This document shows, piece by piece, positions 41,718 to 50,231 of a stretch of 64,000 bases of DNA. The notes under the pieces are model-generated. The model was not told the DNA's origin. It worked only from the letters and a program-made list of their open reading frames with translations, and ran no database searches. The position numbers and the translations under genes are program-made. Source of the DNA: CAVXYG01 sp963706835 (GTDB lineage Bacteria; Actinomycetota; Actinomycetes; S36-B12; GCA-2699445); NCBI GenBank assembly GCA_963706835.1, contig CAVPOB010000016.1, positions 310,001-374,000 on the forward strand. The letters are read 5' to 3'. Position 1 is the first letter of the stretch, and every line of letters starts with the position of its first letter.

Positions 41718-44272
41718 AGCAGGTCGATCGTGCCTGCCGGGACCACCGCTGCGGGCAGCGGGTCGGTGAACTCGGTCTGCGGGGCGACGTCGTCGGTCGG
41801 GCCCGGGACGGCGATGTCGAAGACCCACCCGATACTGGCCTGCTCGGCGTTGCCCGCAGCGTCCTCGGCCTTGACGGACAGCCAGTACGACCCGCCCTCG
41901 ACGGCGCCGTCGAACGGGTACGACCAGTCGCTGGTCGTACCGCCCGGGGTGCCCAGCGCAGCGTCGGATCGGGTGAACGGGCCCCACGCCTCGGTGGCCG
42001 GATCCCACCACAGGCCGCTGGCACGGTCCTTGACCGCGACCGACACCGCGCCCACCGCGGTATCGTCGCTGACCTGCCCGGTGAGGACCGCCGGCAGGTC
42101 GATGCTGGAGCCGGCCGACGGCGGATTCGTGACCGAGACCTGCGGGCCGGCCTCATCGGCCGGGCTGCTGGTCGCGCTGACGGTGGCGGCCCTGGTCGGG
42201 GAGAGGTTCCCATGCACGTCCCGCGCGCGATAGCGGACCGTGTAGGCGGTGTCGGCAAGCGCAGGGACGAGGGTGAAGGACCACTGCGCCGCCTGCTGCG
42301 GACCGGACAGGACGGCCTGGTTCCAGGTCCAGGATCCCCAAGTCGTGGACGTGGCGTTCCAGTACTTGCCGGTGGACTGATCCTGCACCGCGACCTCGAC
42401 CATGGCCACGCCGGAGGCGTCGGCGGCCGTGCCAGCGACCTCGATGGGCGTGGTCGGCGACGAGCCGGTGAAGGCGGTCTGCGGGGCGTCGGACTCTGCC
42501 GGGGGCAGCGGGTCCCAGCTGAAGCGCTGCACGCGGCTGCCGCGCTCCTCCACCACGTACAGTCGGCCCTGATCGTCGTGGGTGATCCCGGACGGCCCGC
42601 GCAACTGGCCCGGCGCCGAGCCCGCCCCGCCGAACTCCCCGATCCGGGCGTACGAAGTCCGGTCGAACGCGATGATCTTGTTGGCGCTGGCATCGGCGAC
42701 GTAGACGACGTCCCCGACGATGTCCACACCCCAGCCCCGCCGGTCCAACTTGAGCGTAGTGATCAGCGAGCCGCTGCCATTCACCACATACAGATCGTTG
42801 GTCTGGTCGGAGGTCAGCCAGAGGTATCCGTTCGACGGGTCGACAGCAATGCCTCGCAAACGGCCCAGGTTGCCGCAGCACTCGCGCTTGAACTCCCCGG
42901 TGGCGGCGTCGTACACGCGCACCGAACCGGGTCGGCGCACCAGCATGTATGCCTCGCCGTCGACGAAGTCGATGTCCATCGGGAAGCGGGGCGTGGCCAC
43001 GGTGTGCAGGAAGGTGAAGTCGTTGTCGTAGACGCTGGTGAAGGGCCGGCCCTCGTAGTTGACGACCCAGATGTTGCCGGTGGCCGGGTCCACGCCCACC
43101 GAGCGCGGGTAGTTCATGCCCTGCGGCGGGAAGGTGCCCCGCTGGCCGAACGCCTGCAGCGGGCGCCCCTCGTCGTCGAATCGCTGCACGCGCTGGGCCC
43201 AGGGATCGGCGGTGAAGATATCGCCGGACACCGGATCCCAGGCGATGCCGCGCGGACTGGTCAGTCCGTCCGGGGCCGGCAGCTGGGCAGGATCCGGGAA
43301 CTGCGACAAGTACTCGCCGCTGGCCGCAAACTCCAGTACCCGCCTGCTCCCGTAGTCCGCGGCCCACAAATGACCGTCCGGGGTCAGCGTCAACTGCCGC
43401 GCCCCGTCGATGAACTCGCCGTCGCCCGCACCCAGCCCGGAGAAGGTGTCCAGGTGGGAGCCGTCGAGGTCGAAGACCTCGATGGTGCCCGCCTGCGAGT
43501 TGGCCACGTAGAGCACGCCGGCCGACTGATCCACCGCCAGGCCGCGGATATCGCCCGGGAACAGCCCGTCCGTGCCGAGGTCGTAGCGCCAGGTGCCGTC
43601 CGCCTCAAACGCGTGGACCCGCTTGTTGCCCGGGTCTGCCACATACGGCCGGCCCAGACCATCCACAGCGATACCGGTCAGGCGATTGAACTCCCCGGGG
43701 CCCGAGCCGCTGGAGCGGATCTCCAGCAACCGCGAGGCCGAGCGTGCGGCATCGTCGATCAGCCATTTGCCCACCGCGGTTCCGCCGAACGCGCTCGGGG
43801 CCCACAGGTACCCCTGATCGTCCACCGTGAGCCAGGTGACCGAACCGGGCAGGTTGAAGTCGTAGAGGAATTCCCCTGCGGCGCTGTACTTGCGGACATC
43901 GCGGGAGGTCCGTCCGTCTCCGGTGACGGCCACGTACGACGAGCCGTCCCGCGGATCGACGGCAACTGCAGAAGCCACGCCCTCGGTGTTGCCCTTGGGG
44001 TTGGAGAACTCTCCCAGGAGTTCACCGTTGAGCGAGTAGCGGCGCACCTGGTTCGACACGTAGTCGCCGACGACGAACTCGCCGGTCACGGAGTTGTAGG
44101 CCAGACCCCATGCTGCGATCCCAGGGCGCGACGGGCCGGAGATGATGCGGTCCGAGCGGGGCGCCGTCCACTCGACCGCGGAAGCCGGTGGCGCCGGGGT
44201 GGTGGCGAAGACTGCGAGGATGGTGATCAGAACGGTACCGGCGCTCAGCGCGCTCCGGCCGAGTGGTCTCAC
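41438..44272 (-). CDS. Secreted NHL-repeat beta-propeller protein with three C-terminal modules (NHL-2)
   Basis: 944 residues with the same plan as NHL-1: signal peptide (ALSAGTVLITILAVFATTPAPPASA), an NHL propeller region to about residue 600 (for example GPGEFNRLTGIAVDGLGRPYVADPGNKRVHAFEADG), then three modules of about 110 residues (DDTAVDRVQIAVRDRDAGLWWDPETAAW in the last). GTG 44272 with AGGGGG upstream is chosen over the open frame to 44428. NHL-1 and NHL-2 are diverged paralogues facing each other; both lie in the place where DUF3046 and recA are normally adjacent. Extracellular, function unknown. Confidence 0.82.
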   Translation of the reverse strand: MRPLGRSALSAGTVLITILAVFATTPAPPASAVEWTAPRSDRIISGPSRPGIAAWGLAYNSVTGEFVVGDYVSNQVRRYSLNGELLGEFSNPKGNTEGVASAVAVDPRDGSSYVAVTGDGRTSRDVRKYSAAGEFLYDFNLPGSVTWLTVDDQGYLWAPSAFGGTAVGKWLIDDAARSASRLLEIRSSGSGPGEFNRLTGIAVDGLGRPYVADPGNKRVHAFEADGTWRYDLGTDGLFPGDIRGLAVDQSAGVLYVANSQAGTIEVFDLDGSHLDTFSGLGAGDGEFIDGARQLTLTPDGHLWAADYGSRRVLEFAASGEYLSQFPDPAQLPAPDGLTSPRGIAWDPVSGDIFTADPWAQRVQRFDDEGRPLQAFGQRGTFPPQGMNYPRSVGVDPATGNIWVVNYEGRPFTSVYDNDFTFLHTVATPRFPMDIDFVDGEAYMLVRRPGSVRVYDAATGEFKRECCGNLGRLRGIAVDPSNGYLWLTSDQTNDLYVVNGSGSLITTLKLDRRGWGVDIVGDVVYVADASANKIIAFDRTSYARIGEFGGAGSAPGQLRGPSGITHDDQGRLYVVEERGSRVQRFSWDPLPPAESDAPQTAFTGSSPTTPIEVAGTAADASGVAMVEVAVQDQSTGKYWNATSTTWGSWTWNQAVLSGPQQAAQWSFTLVPALADTAYTVRYRARDVHGNLSPTRAATVSATSSPADEAGPQVSVTNPPSAGSSIDLPAVLTGQVSDDTAVGAVSVAVKDRASGLWWDPATEAWGPFTRSDAALGTPGGTTSDWSYPFDGAVEGGSYWLSVKAEDAAGNAEQASIGWVFDIAVPGPTDDVAPQTEFTDPLPAAVVPAGTIDLLGTASDDTAVDRVQIAVRDRDAGLWWDPETAAWQGSLVWIEATLDTAGAAATGFSYAFGAADPGARYWVQARAIDSSGNTDPSKATLAIETAA

Positions 44273-44503
44273 GAAGGCCCCCTGCGCTGCATGAAGATGG
44301 ACGAGCGTTCCGCCCGAGGAAATGACGTCCCGCCGACGGTCTTGATGGTCAAGCCTAACAACATGTAGCCGGGCCCGTCGCGGCCCGCTGGTCGATCCCC
44401 CGGGCAGGGGTCTGCGGCGACACCGCATGACGCCTCCACCTGTGGATCAAGCCGAGGCTCGCCGCGCGTCGTGTGCGCGGGAGATGTCGCCCGTGCGGTC
44501 GAG

Positions 44504-44573
44504 GTGAGCAGGCACTGGGAGCCACCGTGGCGCAGATCGAGAAGCAGTTCGCCCGGGGCGCCACCATGCGAAT
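44504..44573 (+). pseudogene. recA 5' fragment
   Basis: Matches recA codons about 8-31 (45318-45387) with 7 or so differences in 70 bases. The translated remnant reads EQALGATVAQIEKQFARGATM against EQALGAAMAQIEKQFGRGAIM in recA. It has no start codon of its own and runs straight into the copied NHL-2 3' flank. Confidence 0.85.
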
Positions 44574-44951
44574 CGCCGACAGGGAACGGTCGCGGCGGTG
44601 CTTGCGGATCGTGCTGCCAGAGTCGCAGCCCACGCGGGCCCGGTGGTCCTCCAGTTGTCGTCTGTGCCGGATCAGGCAGCGGTCTCGATCGCCAGCGTGG
44701 CTTTCGACGGGTCGGTGTTGCCGCTGGAGTCGATCGCGCGGGCCTGGACCCAGTACCGCGCGCCGGGGTCGGCGGCGCCGAATGCGTAGGAGCATCCCGT
44801 GGCAGCAGCCCCGGCGGTGTCGAGGGTCGCCTCGATCCACACCAGTGAACCTTGCCAGGCGGCGGTCTCCGGGTCCCAACACAGTCCCGCATCACGGTCC
44901 CGCACCGCGATCTGGACCCGATCCACGGCCGTGTCGTCGCTGGCGGTCCCC
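44572..44951 (-). pseudogene. NHL-2 C-terminal fragment (380-bp copy)
   Basis: Near-identical copy of 41338-41717, encoding the last module of NHL-2 from TASDDTAVDRVQ to its stop at 44672. At 44951, within CCCCTG shared by both sides, it joins sequence resembling the NHL-2 upstream leader, so it is what remains of a full gene copy after a roughly 2.6-kb internal deletion. Confidence 0.85.
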
Positions 44952-45125
44952 TGAGGATGGACGAGCGGTTCGCCCGAGCACATGACGTTCCACCGGCGGT
45001 TTGGGAAGCAAGGCGAACAACACGTCCTGCTGTCCTCCTACTGCGCCGGTGGATCGTCCGGGTGGGCATCTGCGGCGGCGCCGCCGTGCGGGGCGCTGCG
45101 ACACACCGGTCGCGGCACTGGTATC

Positions 45126-45141
45126 GAACATACGTACGTTC
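45126..45141. promoter_or_regulatory. Candidate LexA/SOS site upstream of recA
   Basis: GAACATACGTACGTTC is a 16-bp near-palindrome 155 bases before the recA start. Actinobacterial LexA boxes are usually GAAC-N4-GTTC; here the half sites are 8 bases apart, so it is either a variant or binds another dimer. The fragmentary recA copy upstream lacks this site. Confidence 0.45.
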
Positions 45142-45295
45142 TATCGTGAGGTGTGCCGATGCCCCGCATGACATGTCCGCCTGTGGATCGCGCCGACGAT
45201 CCCCCGCACGGGTCGACTGCTGGAGGCGTGTCGCCGGTGCGGTCTAGGTTCAGGACCAGTCAGCGCCTCCGGGCCAACCTGAAAGGGAGTTCGAC

Positions 45296-46352
45296 GTGAA
45301 CAAACCCGTCCGCGATCGTGAGCAGGCCCTGGGAGCCGCCATGGCGCAGATCGAGAAGCAGTTCGGCCGGGGCGCGATCATGCGACTCGGTGAAGAGGGC
45401 CGAGCCCCGGTCGAGGTGATTCCGACCGGGTCGATCGCGCTCGACGTCGCGCTGGGGATCGGCGGTCTGCCAAGGGGCCGGATCGTGGAGGTCTACGGCC
45501 CCGAAGTCCAGCGGCAAGACCACCGTGGCGCTGCACGCCATCGCCTCGGTGCAGCGGGCTGGCGGGATCGCGGCCTTCATCGATGCCGAGCACGCACTGG
45601 ACCCGAGCTACGCCGGTCGCCTGGGCGTCGACCTGGACAGTCTGTACGTGTCGCAGCCTGATACCGGGGAGCAGGCGCTGGAGATCGCCGACACGCTGGT
45701 CCGCTCCGGGGCCATCGATCTCATCGTCATCGACTCGGTGGCTGCGCTCGTGCCGCGCGCCGAGATCGAGGGCGAGATGGGGGACAGCCATGTCGGCCTG
45801 CAGGCCCGGCTGATGAGCCAGGCGCTGCGCAAGATGGCCGGCGCCCTGAGTTCCAGCAAGACCACGGCGATCTTCATCAACCAGTTGCGGGAGAAGATCG
45901 GCGTCATGTTCGGGTCGCCGGAGACGACCACCGGTGGCAAGGCGTTGAAGTTCTACGCCTCCGTCCGCCTCGACGTGCGCCGCATCGAGACGCTCAAGGG
46001 TGGCAACGAGGCCGTGGGCAACCGAGTGCGGGTCAAGGTCGTGAAGAACAAGATGGCCCCGCCCTTCAAGCAGGCGGAGTTCGACATCCTCTACGGCGAG
46101 GGCATCTCGCGCGAGGGGTCGCTGCTCGATCTCGGCGTGGATCATGGGCTGGTCCGAAAGTCGGGGGCCTGGTACACCTACGAGGGCGACCAACTGGGGC
46201 AGGGCAAGGAGAACGCGCGTGCGTTCCTGCGCGACAACCCCGATCTCGCGGATGAGATCGACAAGCGGATCAAGGAGAAGCTGGGCATCGGGCCGGTCCT
46301 CGACCGCGATGTCACGGCCGATCCCGACGGGCCGGCCCCCATCGATCTATGA
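45296..46352 (+). CDS. recA: Recombinase RecA (one apparent frameshift at the Walker A motif)
   Basis: RecA forms filaments on single-stranded DNA, drives strand exchange and activates the SOS response. About 350 residues; GTG 45296 follows AAAGGGAG. Family sequence is clear on both sides of a +1 shift near 45505: EVYGPE continues as SSGKTTVALHAIASVQRAGG (Walker A GPESSGKT) when one A of a pair is dropped. Other hallmarks: FIDAEHALDP, VIDSVAALVPRAEIEGEMGD, INQLREKIGVMFGSPETTTGG. As written, the frame would stop soon after, so the cell would have no RecA; a sequence error is far more likely. The ATGA overlap at 46349 couples it to recX. Confidence 0.92.
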
Positions 46353-46889
46353 TCCAGGGGCCCAACCCCGGGAACGAGCGCCGACGATGTCGCGCCGGCG
46401 GATCCGGAGCGCGTCGCGAAGTCCATCCTGCTCCGGCAGCTGACCATGGGCCCCCGGACCGAGGCGCAACTGCGACAGGCGCTGCAGCGGCGCAATGTTC
46501 CCCAGGACGCAGCGGACCGCGTCGTGGCGCGGTTCATCGAGGTCGGCCTGATCGACGATGCCACCTACGCGCAGGAGTTCGTGCGCTCGGCGGGCAGTTC
46601 GGGATCGCTCTCGCGACGGGGCGTCCAGTACCGGCTGCCGCAAGAAGGGCGTCAGCGAGGAGGTCGTCGCCGAAGCGGTGCAGCAGATCGATCCGGCGAC
46701 CGAGCATTCGGCCGCGTTGGATGTGGCACAGCGCAGGGCCGCTCGCTTGGCCGGACTCGACGACGTGACACGGCGTCGTCGGCTGATGGCGCTGCTGGCC
46801 CGTCGCGGGTACCCGGCCGAGGTCGTGCACTCGGTGGTGCGTGAGGTCCTCGCGGAGTCCGAGGGCTCAAGGACCCCGGCGGATCCTGA
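46349..46889 (+). CDS. recX: RecA regulator RecX (apparent frameshifts, 3' end uncertain)
   Basis: RecX binds and restrains RecA filaments. The stitched protein reads DDVAPADPERVAKSILLRQLTMGPRTEAQLRQALQRRNVP, then IDDATYAQEFVRS, KKGVSEEVVAEAVQQID and LMALLARRGYPAEVVHSVVREVL, all good RecX blocks in three helical repeats. ATG 46349 overlaps the recA stop, the usual coupling. +1 shifts near 46365 and 46640 are required. The end is unsettled: a further frame change near 46870 gives a stop at 46887, while the uncorrected frame runs to 47127 over the next gene. Confidence 0.8.
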
Positions 46890-46933
46890 TCGGCGAGGCT
46901 GCACAGTCTGCTGCTCTCAGCGAGACTGGGAGG

Positions 46934-48094
46934 GTGACTGGGCGAAGGTGGCGTGCCGGTGCAGCCGCGGTGGTGCTCGGGCTCGCGGCCTGCTCGACAC
47001 CGTCGTCCCAGGTGCCGGAGCCGGCCAGCCCCGCCGCCACTGGAGAACCCACACCGACCAGTCCGTCGTCACCGCCGACTCCCACGCCCCCCGCCGCTGC
47101 AAGCACCCGGACCGGTGGAGGCAGTAGTTGGCAGCGATGTCGCGATCGGCCTGGCGGCGCCGTGGAGCATCGCCACGCTCGGCGACTCGGCAGCCTTGGT
47201 GAGCCTGCGGAACAGCGGCGAGGTCCTCCTGCTCACCAAGGCGGACGGCGGGTGGCGCGTCCGCAGCGCAGGTACCGTGCCCGGCGTGGCCCATCAGGGC
47301 GAGGGAGGTCTGCTCGGACTCGCTGTGGCGCCGAGCAGGGACGCGGTCTACGCCATGTTCACCTCGGGTCGCGACAACCGAGTGGTACGGATGCCCTGGG
47401 ACGGCGCTCGACTCGGTCCGCCCGCCGTGATCCTCAGCGGCATCCCCAAGGGCAGCATCCATAACGGCGGACGGCTCGCCTTCGCGCCGGACGCAACGCT
47501 GTTCGTCGCCACCGGCGATGCCGGGACCCCAGGCAACGCCCAGGACCCTGCGAGCCTGGCCGGCAAGATCCTGCGCATCAACGCTGACGGCTCGATCCCC
47601 GCAGACAACCCTGATCCCGGCTCGCCGATGTTCTCCATGGGGCACCGCAACGTCCAGGGCCTTGCCTTCGACGACGAAGGAAGGCTGTGGGCCAGCGAAT
47701 TCGGCGCCAAGGACATCGACGAGATCAACCGCATCGTGCCCGGTGCCAACTACGGCTGGCCTCAGGTGGAGGGGGCCGGTGGTCGGGCCGGGGCTCATCG
47801 ATCCCGCGGCCACCTGGAGTCCCACGTCGATCGCCTCGCCGAGCGGGATCGCCTACGCGGCCGGGTCGTTGTGGGTGGCAACGCTGCGCGGGCGCACCTT
47901 GTACCAGGTGCCGCTGGCAGGGGCGGATGCGCTGCAGCCGATCGCGCACCTTCAGCGGACGGTTCGGACGCCTGCGGGACGTCGTCGCGGCTCCGGACGG
48001 ACTGTGGATCCTCACGAACAACACCGACGGCCGCGGTGATCCCGGCAGCGCCGACGATCGGATCATCGCGGTGCAGTTGCGGCCAGTCGACTGA
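46934..48094 (+). CDS. PQQ-dependent sugar dehydrogenase-like lipoprotein (three apparent frameshifts)
   Basis: GTG 46934 starts a lipoprotein signal (GAAAVVLGLAAC, lipobox LAAC) and a Thr/Pro-rich linker, then a soluble-glucose-dehydrogenase type beta-propeller: HQGEGGLLGLAVAP, HNGGRLAFAPDATLFVATGDAG, GKILRINADGSIP, GHRNVQGLAFD and YGWPQVEG. All three frame changes (near 47110, 47780 and 47950) are +1. Family members oxidise aldose sugars outside the cell using PQQ; neither cofactor dependence nor substrate can be read here. The stop at 48092 converges on the kinase gene. Confidence 0.78.
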
Positions 48095-48951
48095 GCATGG
48101 CCCGGGCATCTCGCTGCGCCTCCGCCGTGCCCTCCCGAAGGCTCCACAGGAAGTACTGCAGTGGCCAGGTCGCCACGTAGACCTGGTAGCGCCGCTCCTC
48201 CCGACGCCACAGCGCCGATCGGTCGCGGAGCTCCCCTGCGGTGCGCGGCCCGAGGCCAGCCAGCAGCGCAGCGATGTCGGTGGCGGGGTCGCCGACTGCG
48301 GCGCTGTCCCAGTCCAGCAGGCCCGTCACCGCTCCGGTACTGGCATCGATGCGGCAGTTCACGCCGCCGAGGTCGCCGTGGAACACCCGTGGAGGCGCAC
48401 TGGCGGCAACCGCAGCGGCGGCGGCTGCGAGTGCAGCGTGGTGCCGGTGGACGTCTGCCGGCAGATCACGGCATTCGGCCGCACTGATCGGCCAGTTGCG
48501 CCCACAGCGCGGCCCAGGCGGGCCCCGGCTCGGGCCAGGACGCTGCTGGAATGGTGCGGATCGCGGCCACGATGTCGACGAGGTCGCCGAGCAGCCGCCA
48601 GCGCTGCTGCGACGGGAGATCGTCGGTCGGCACGCTGTCGAGGGCCACGCCCGGCACATAGCTGAGCACCATGTGCTCAACGGCTCCTGGTGCCGGGCCG
48701 ACCAGGTCCAGCAGCCGGGGCGCCGGAAGGCCGTGGCGGCACAGGACGTGCAGGCGATCTGCGGCCGTGGCCAGTCCCCGCCGCTGCGATTCGCGGCGCG
48801 GGAACCGGTACACCACGCCCCGGCGGTGGTCGATGATCGCCAGGTGCTGCAGGCCGCGCTGGTCGACAGCGATGTCGGAGTCGGCAAGGTCGAGCCCGGC
48901 GGACCGGGCGCAACGCTCGACGAAGTCCACGGCACCCTCGACGAAGTCCAC
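48063..48951 (-). CDS. APH-type phosphotransferase (one apparent frameshift)
   Basis: A kinase of the aminoglycoside phosphotransferase/choline kinase fold, about 295 residues. Catalytic HGDLGGVNC (Brenner loop) and metal-binding LDWDSAAVGDPATDIAALL are present, and the N-lobe reads AIIDHRRGVVYRFPR. The two halves join by a +1 shift near 48480. The start is uncertain: GTG 48951 or GTG 48930, which lie in a 21-base tandem duplication that repeats GAVDFVE. It begins inside the MFS gene's last codons. The substrate is unknown; antibiotic resistance should not be assumed. Confidence 0.75.
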
Positions 48952-48970
48952 GGCACCATTGTCCGCCTCG

Positions 48971-50231
48971 TCACCCCGGTCGCGGCGGCGGCACATCCTC
49001 GATCGGTGGCCGCGACTCCGGCCCGATCGCATCCGCAGTGTGCAACGAGGGCAGGAGCAGCCCCACGACGGCCAGCACGACGAAGCCCGCGGCGGCCACG
49101 AGCATGGTGCCGGCAACGCCGATGAGATCCACCAGCGGTCCGGCGACCAGGTAGCCCAGCGGGCCGGCTGCGTAGGCGGTCGCCGTGAGCACGCCCACCA
49201 CGCGGCCCCGCAGCCGGGGAGGCGTCCGGGTCTGCATCACCACGTTGATCGTCGGCTGCACCGGACCGAAGCCGGCGCCGATGAGCAGTGCCAGCGGCAG
49301 CATGAGCGCCAGCGGCGGCAGCAGCGCGAACGGAATGAACAGCACCGCGGTCGCCACGATCGCGCCCACGAAGATCGTTCGCGTGGGGAAGCGACGCGCC
49401 AGCCGCCCGTACGCCAGGGCCCCGATGATGCCGCCGGCCGACATGACCATGAGCACCGCACCCAGGCCGAGCGGGGTGTCCTGCTGCTGGAAATACACCG
49501 GCAGCACCACACCCTCGATGGGCAGGTAGACGGCCACCAGACCCATCAGGAGCAGGCCCATCGCCCGCTGCAGCCGATCCCGCCAGATGAACGTCAGTCC
49601 CTCGGCGGTGGCCGACCAGAAGCCGCCGAACCCCTCGGCATCGGGGCGCCCCGAAGCCGGGATCGGGACGACGGCGACCACGATGATCGAGCCGAGGAAC
49701 ATCGCTGCGGCGGACCAGAACGTGCCAGCGGGTCCGATGAGGGCGATCAGCAGCCCGCCCAGGCCCGGGCCCCAGCAGGAAGGCCGCCCCCCAGATGGCT
49801 TCGTGGATGCCGTTGGCCCGCGGCAGGCTCAGCCCGGCCTGTTCGGCGGACTCGGGCAGCATCGCCTCCCGCGCACCGGCTCCGGCGGGGTCGAATACCG
49901 CCCCGGCGACGGCCAGCGCCACCACCATGCCGTAGGTCAGGCCCGTCGCAGCGTCCAGGATCGGGATCAGGGCGACGGACACCAGACTCAGGATGTCGCT
50001 GCCGATCGATACCCGCCGCCGGCCCACCTTGTCCACCAGCGTCCCCGCCAGCAGCGCGGCAATCATGGTCGGGACCGCCATCGCGGCCGCCATCCCACCG
50101 GTCGCAGTCGCCGACCCGGTCAGATCCAGCACCAGCCACGGCAGCGCGACAACCGTGACGCCATTGGCGGCGCCGGACAGCAGAGTGGCAGTCTCGATCG
50201 CCCCGAAGGCGAGCCAGCTGCGCGGCCTCAC
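48971..50231 (-). CDS. Major facilitator superfamily transporter (one apparent frameshift)
   Basis: About 420 residues, around 12 hydrophobic helices. GNAL-type entry: FGAIETATLLSGAANGVTVVALPWLVLDLTGS, then LAGTLVDKVGRRRVSIGSDI (the loop 2-3 motif DKVGRRR), and in the second half ALAYGRLARRFPTRTIFVGA and RLRGRVVGVLTATAYAAGPLGYLVAGPLVD. This resembles MFS_3 (enterobactin exporter EntS-like) members. One +1 shift near 49770 (LLGPG to LGGLLIALIGPAG). GTG 50231 overlaps the treS stop. The substrate is not predictable. Confidence 0.8.

Larger units (their letters stand above)
44273..45295. other. Leader and duplication-scar region between NHL-2 and recA
   Basis: No intact gene. From left to right: NHL-2 leader (44273-44500), 70 bases of recA 5' coding sequence (44504-44573), the copied NHL-2 3' segment (44572-44951), a second and diverged NHL-2-like leader (about 44951-45005), a palindromic GAAC/GTTC site (45126-45141) and the true recA leader. 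Confidence 0.75.

Noticed and set aside
45296..46352. Intein or programmed frameshift in recA
   Set aside because: The two halves of RecA join with a single extra base and no inserted domain; many neighbouring genes show the same type of single-base change.
48063..48951. Aminoglycoside resistance gene
   Set aside because: The fold is right but also serves many metabolic kinases; nothing in sequence or context points to antibiotics.
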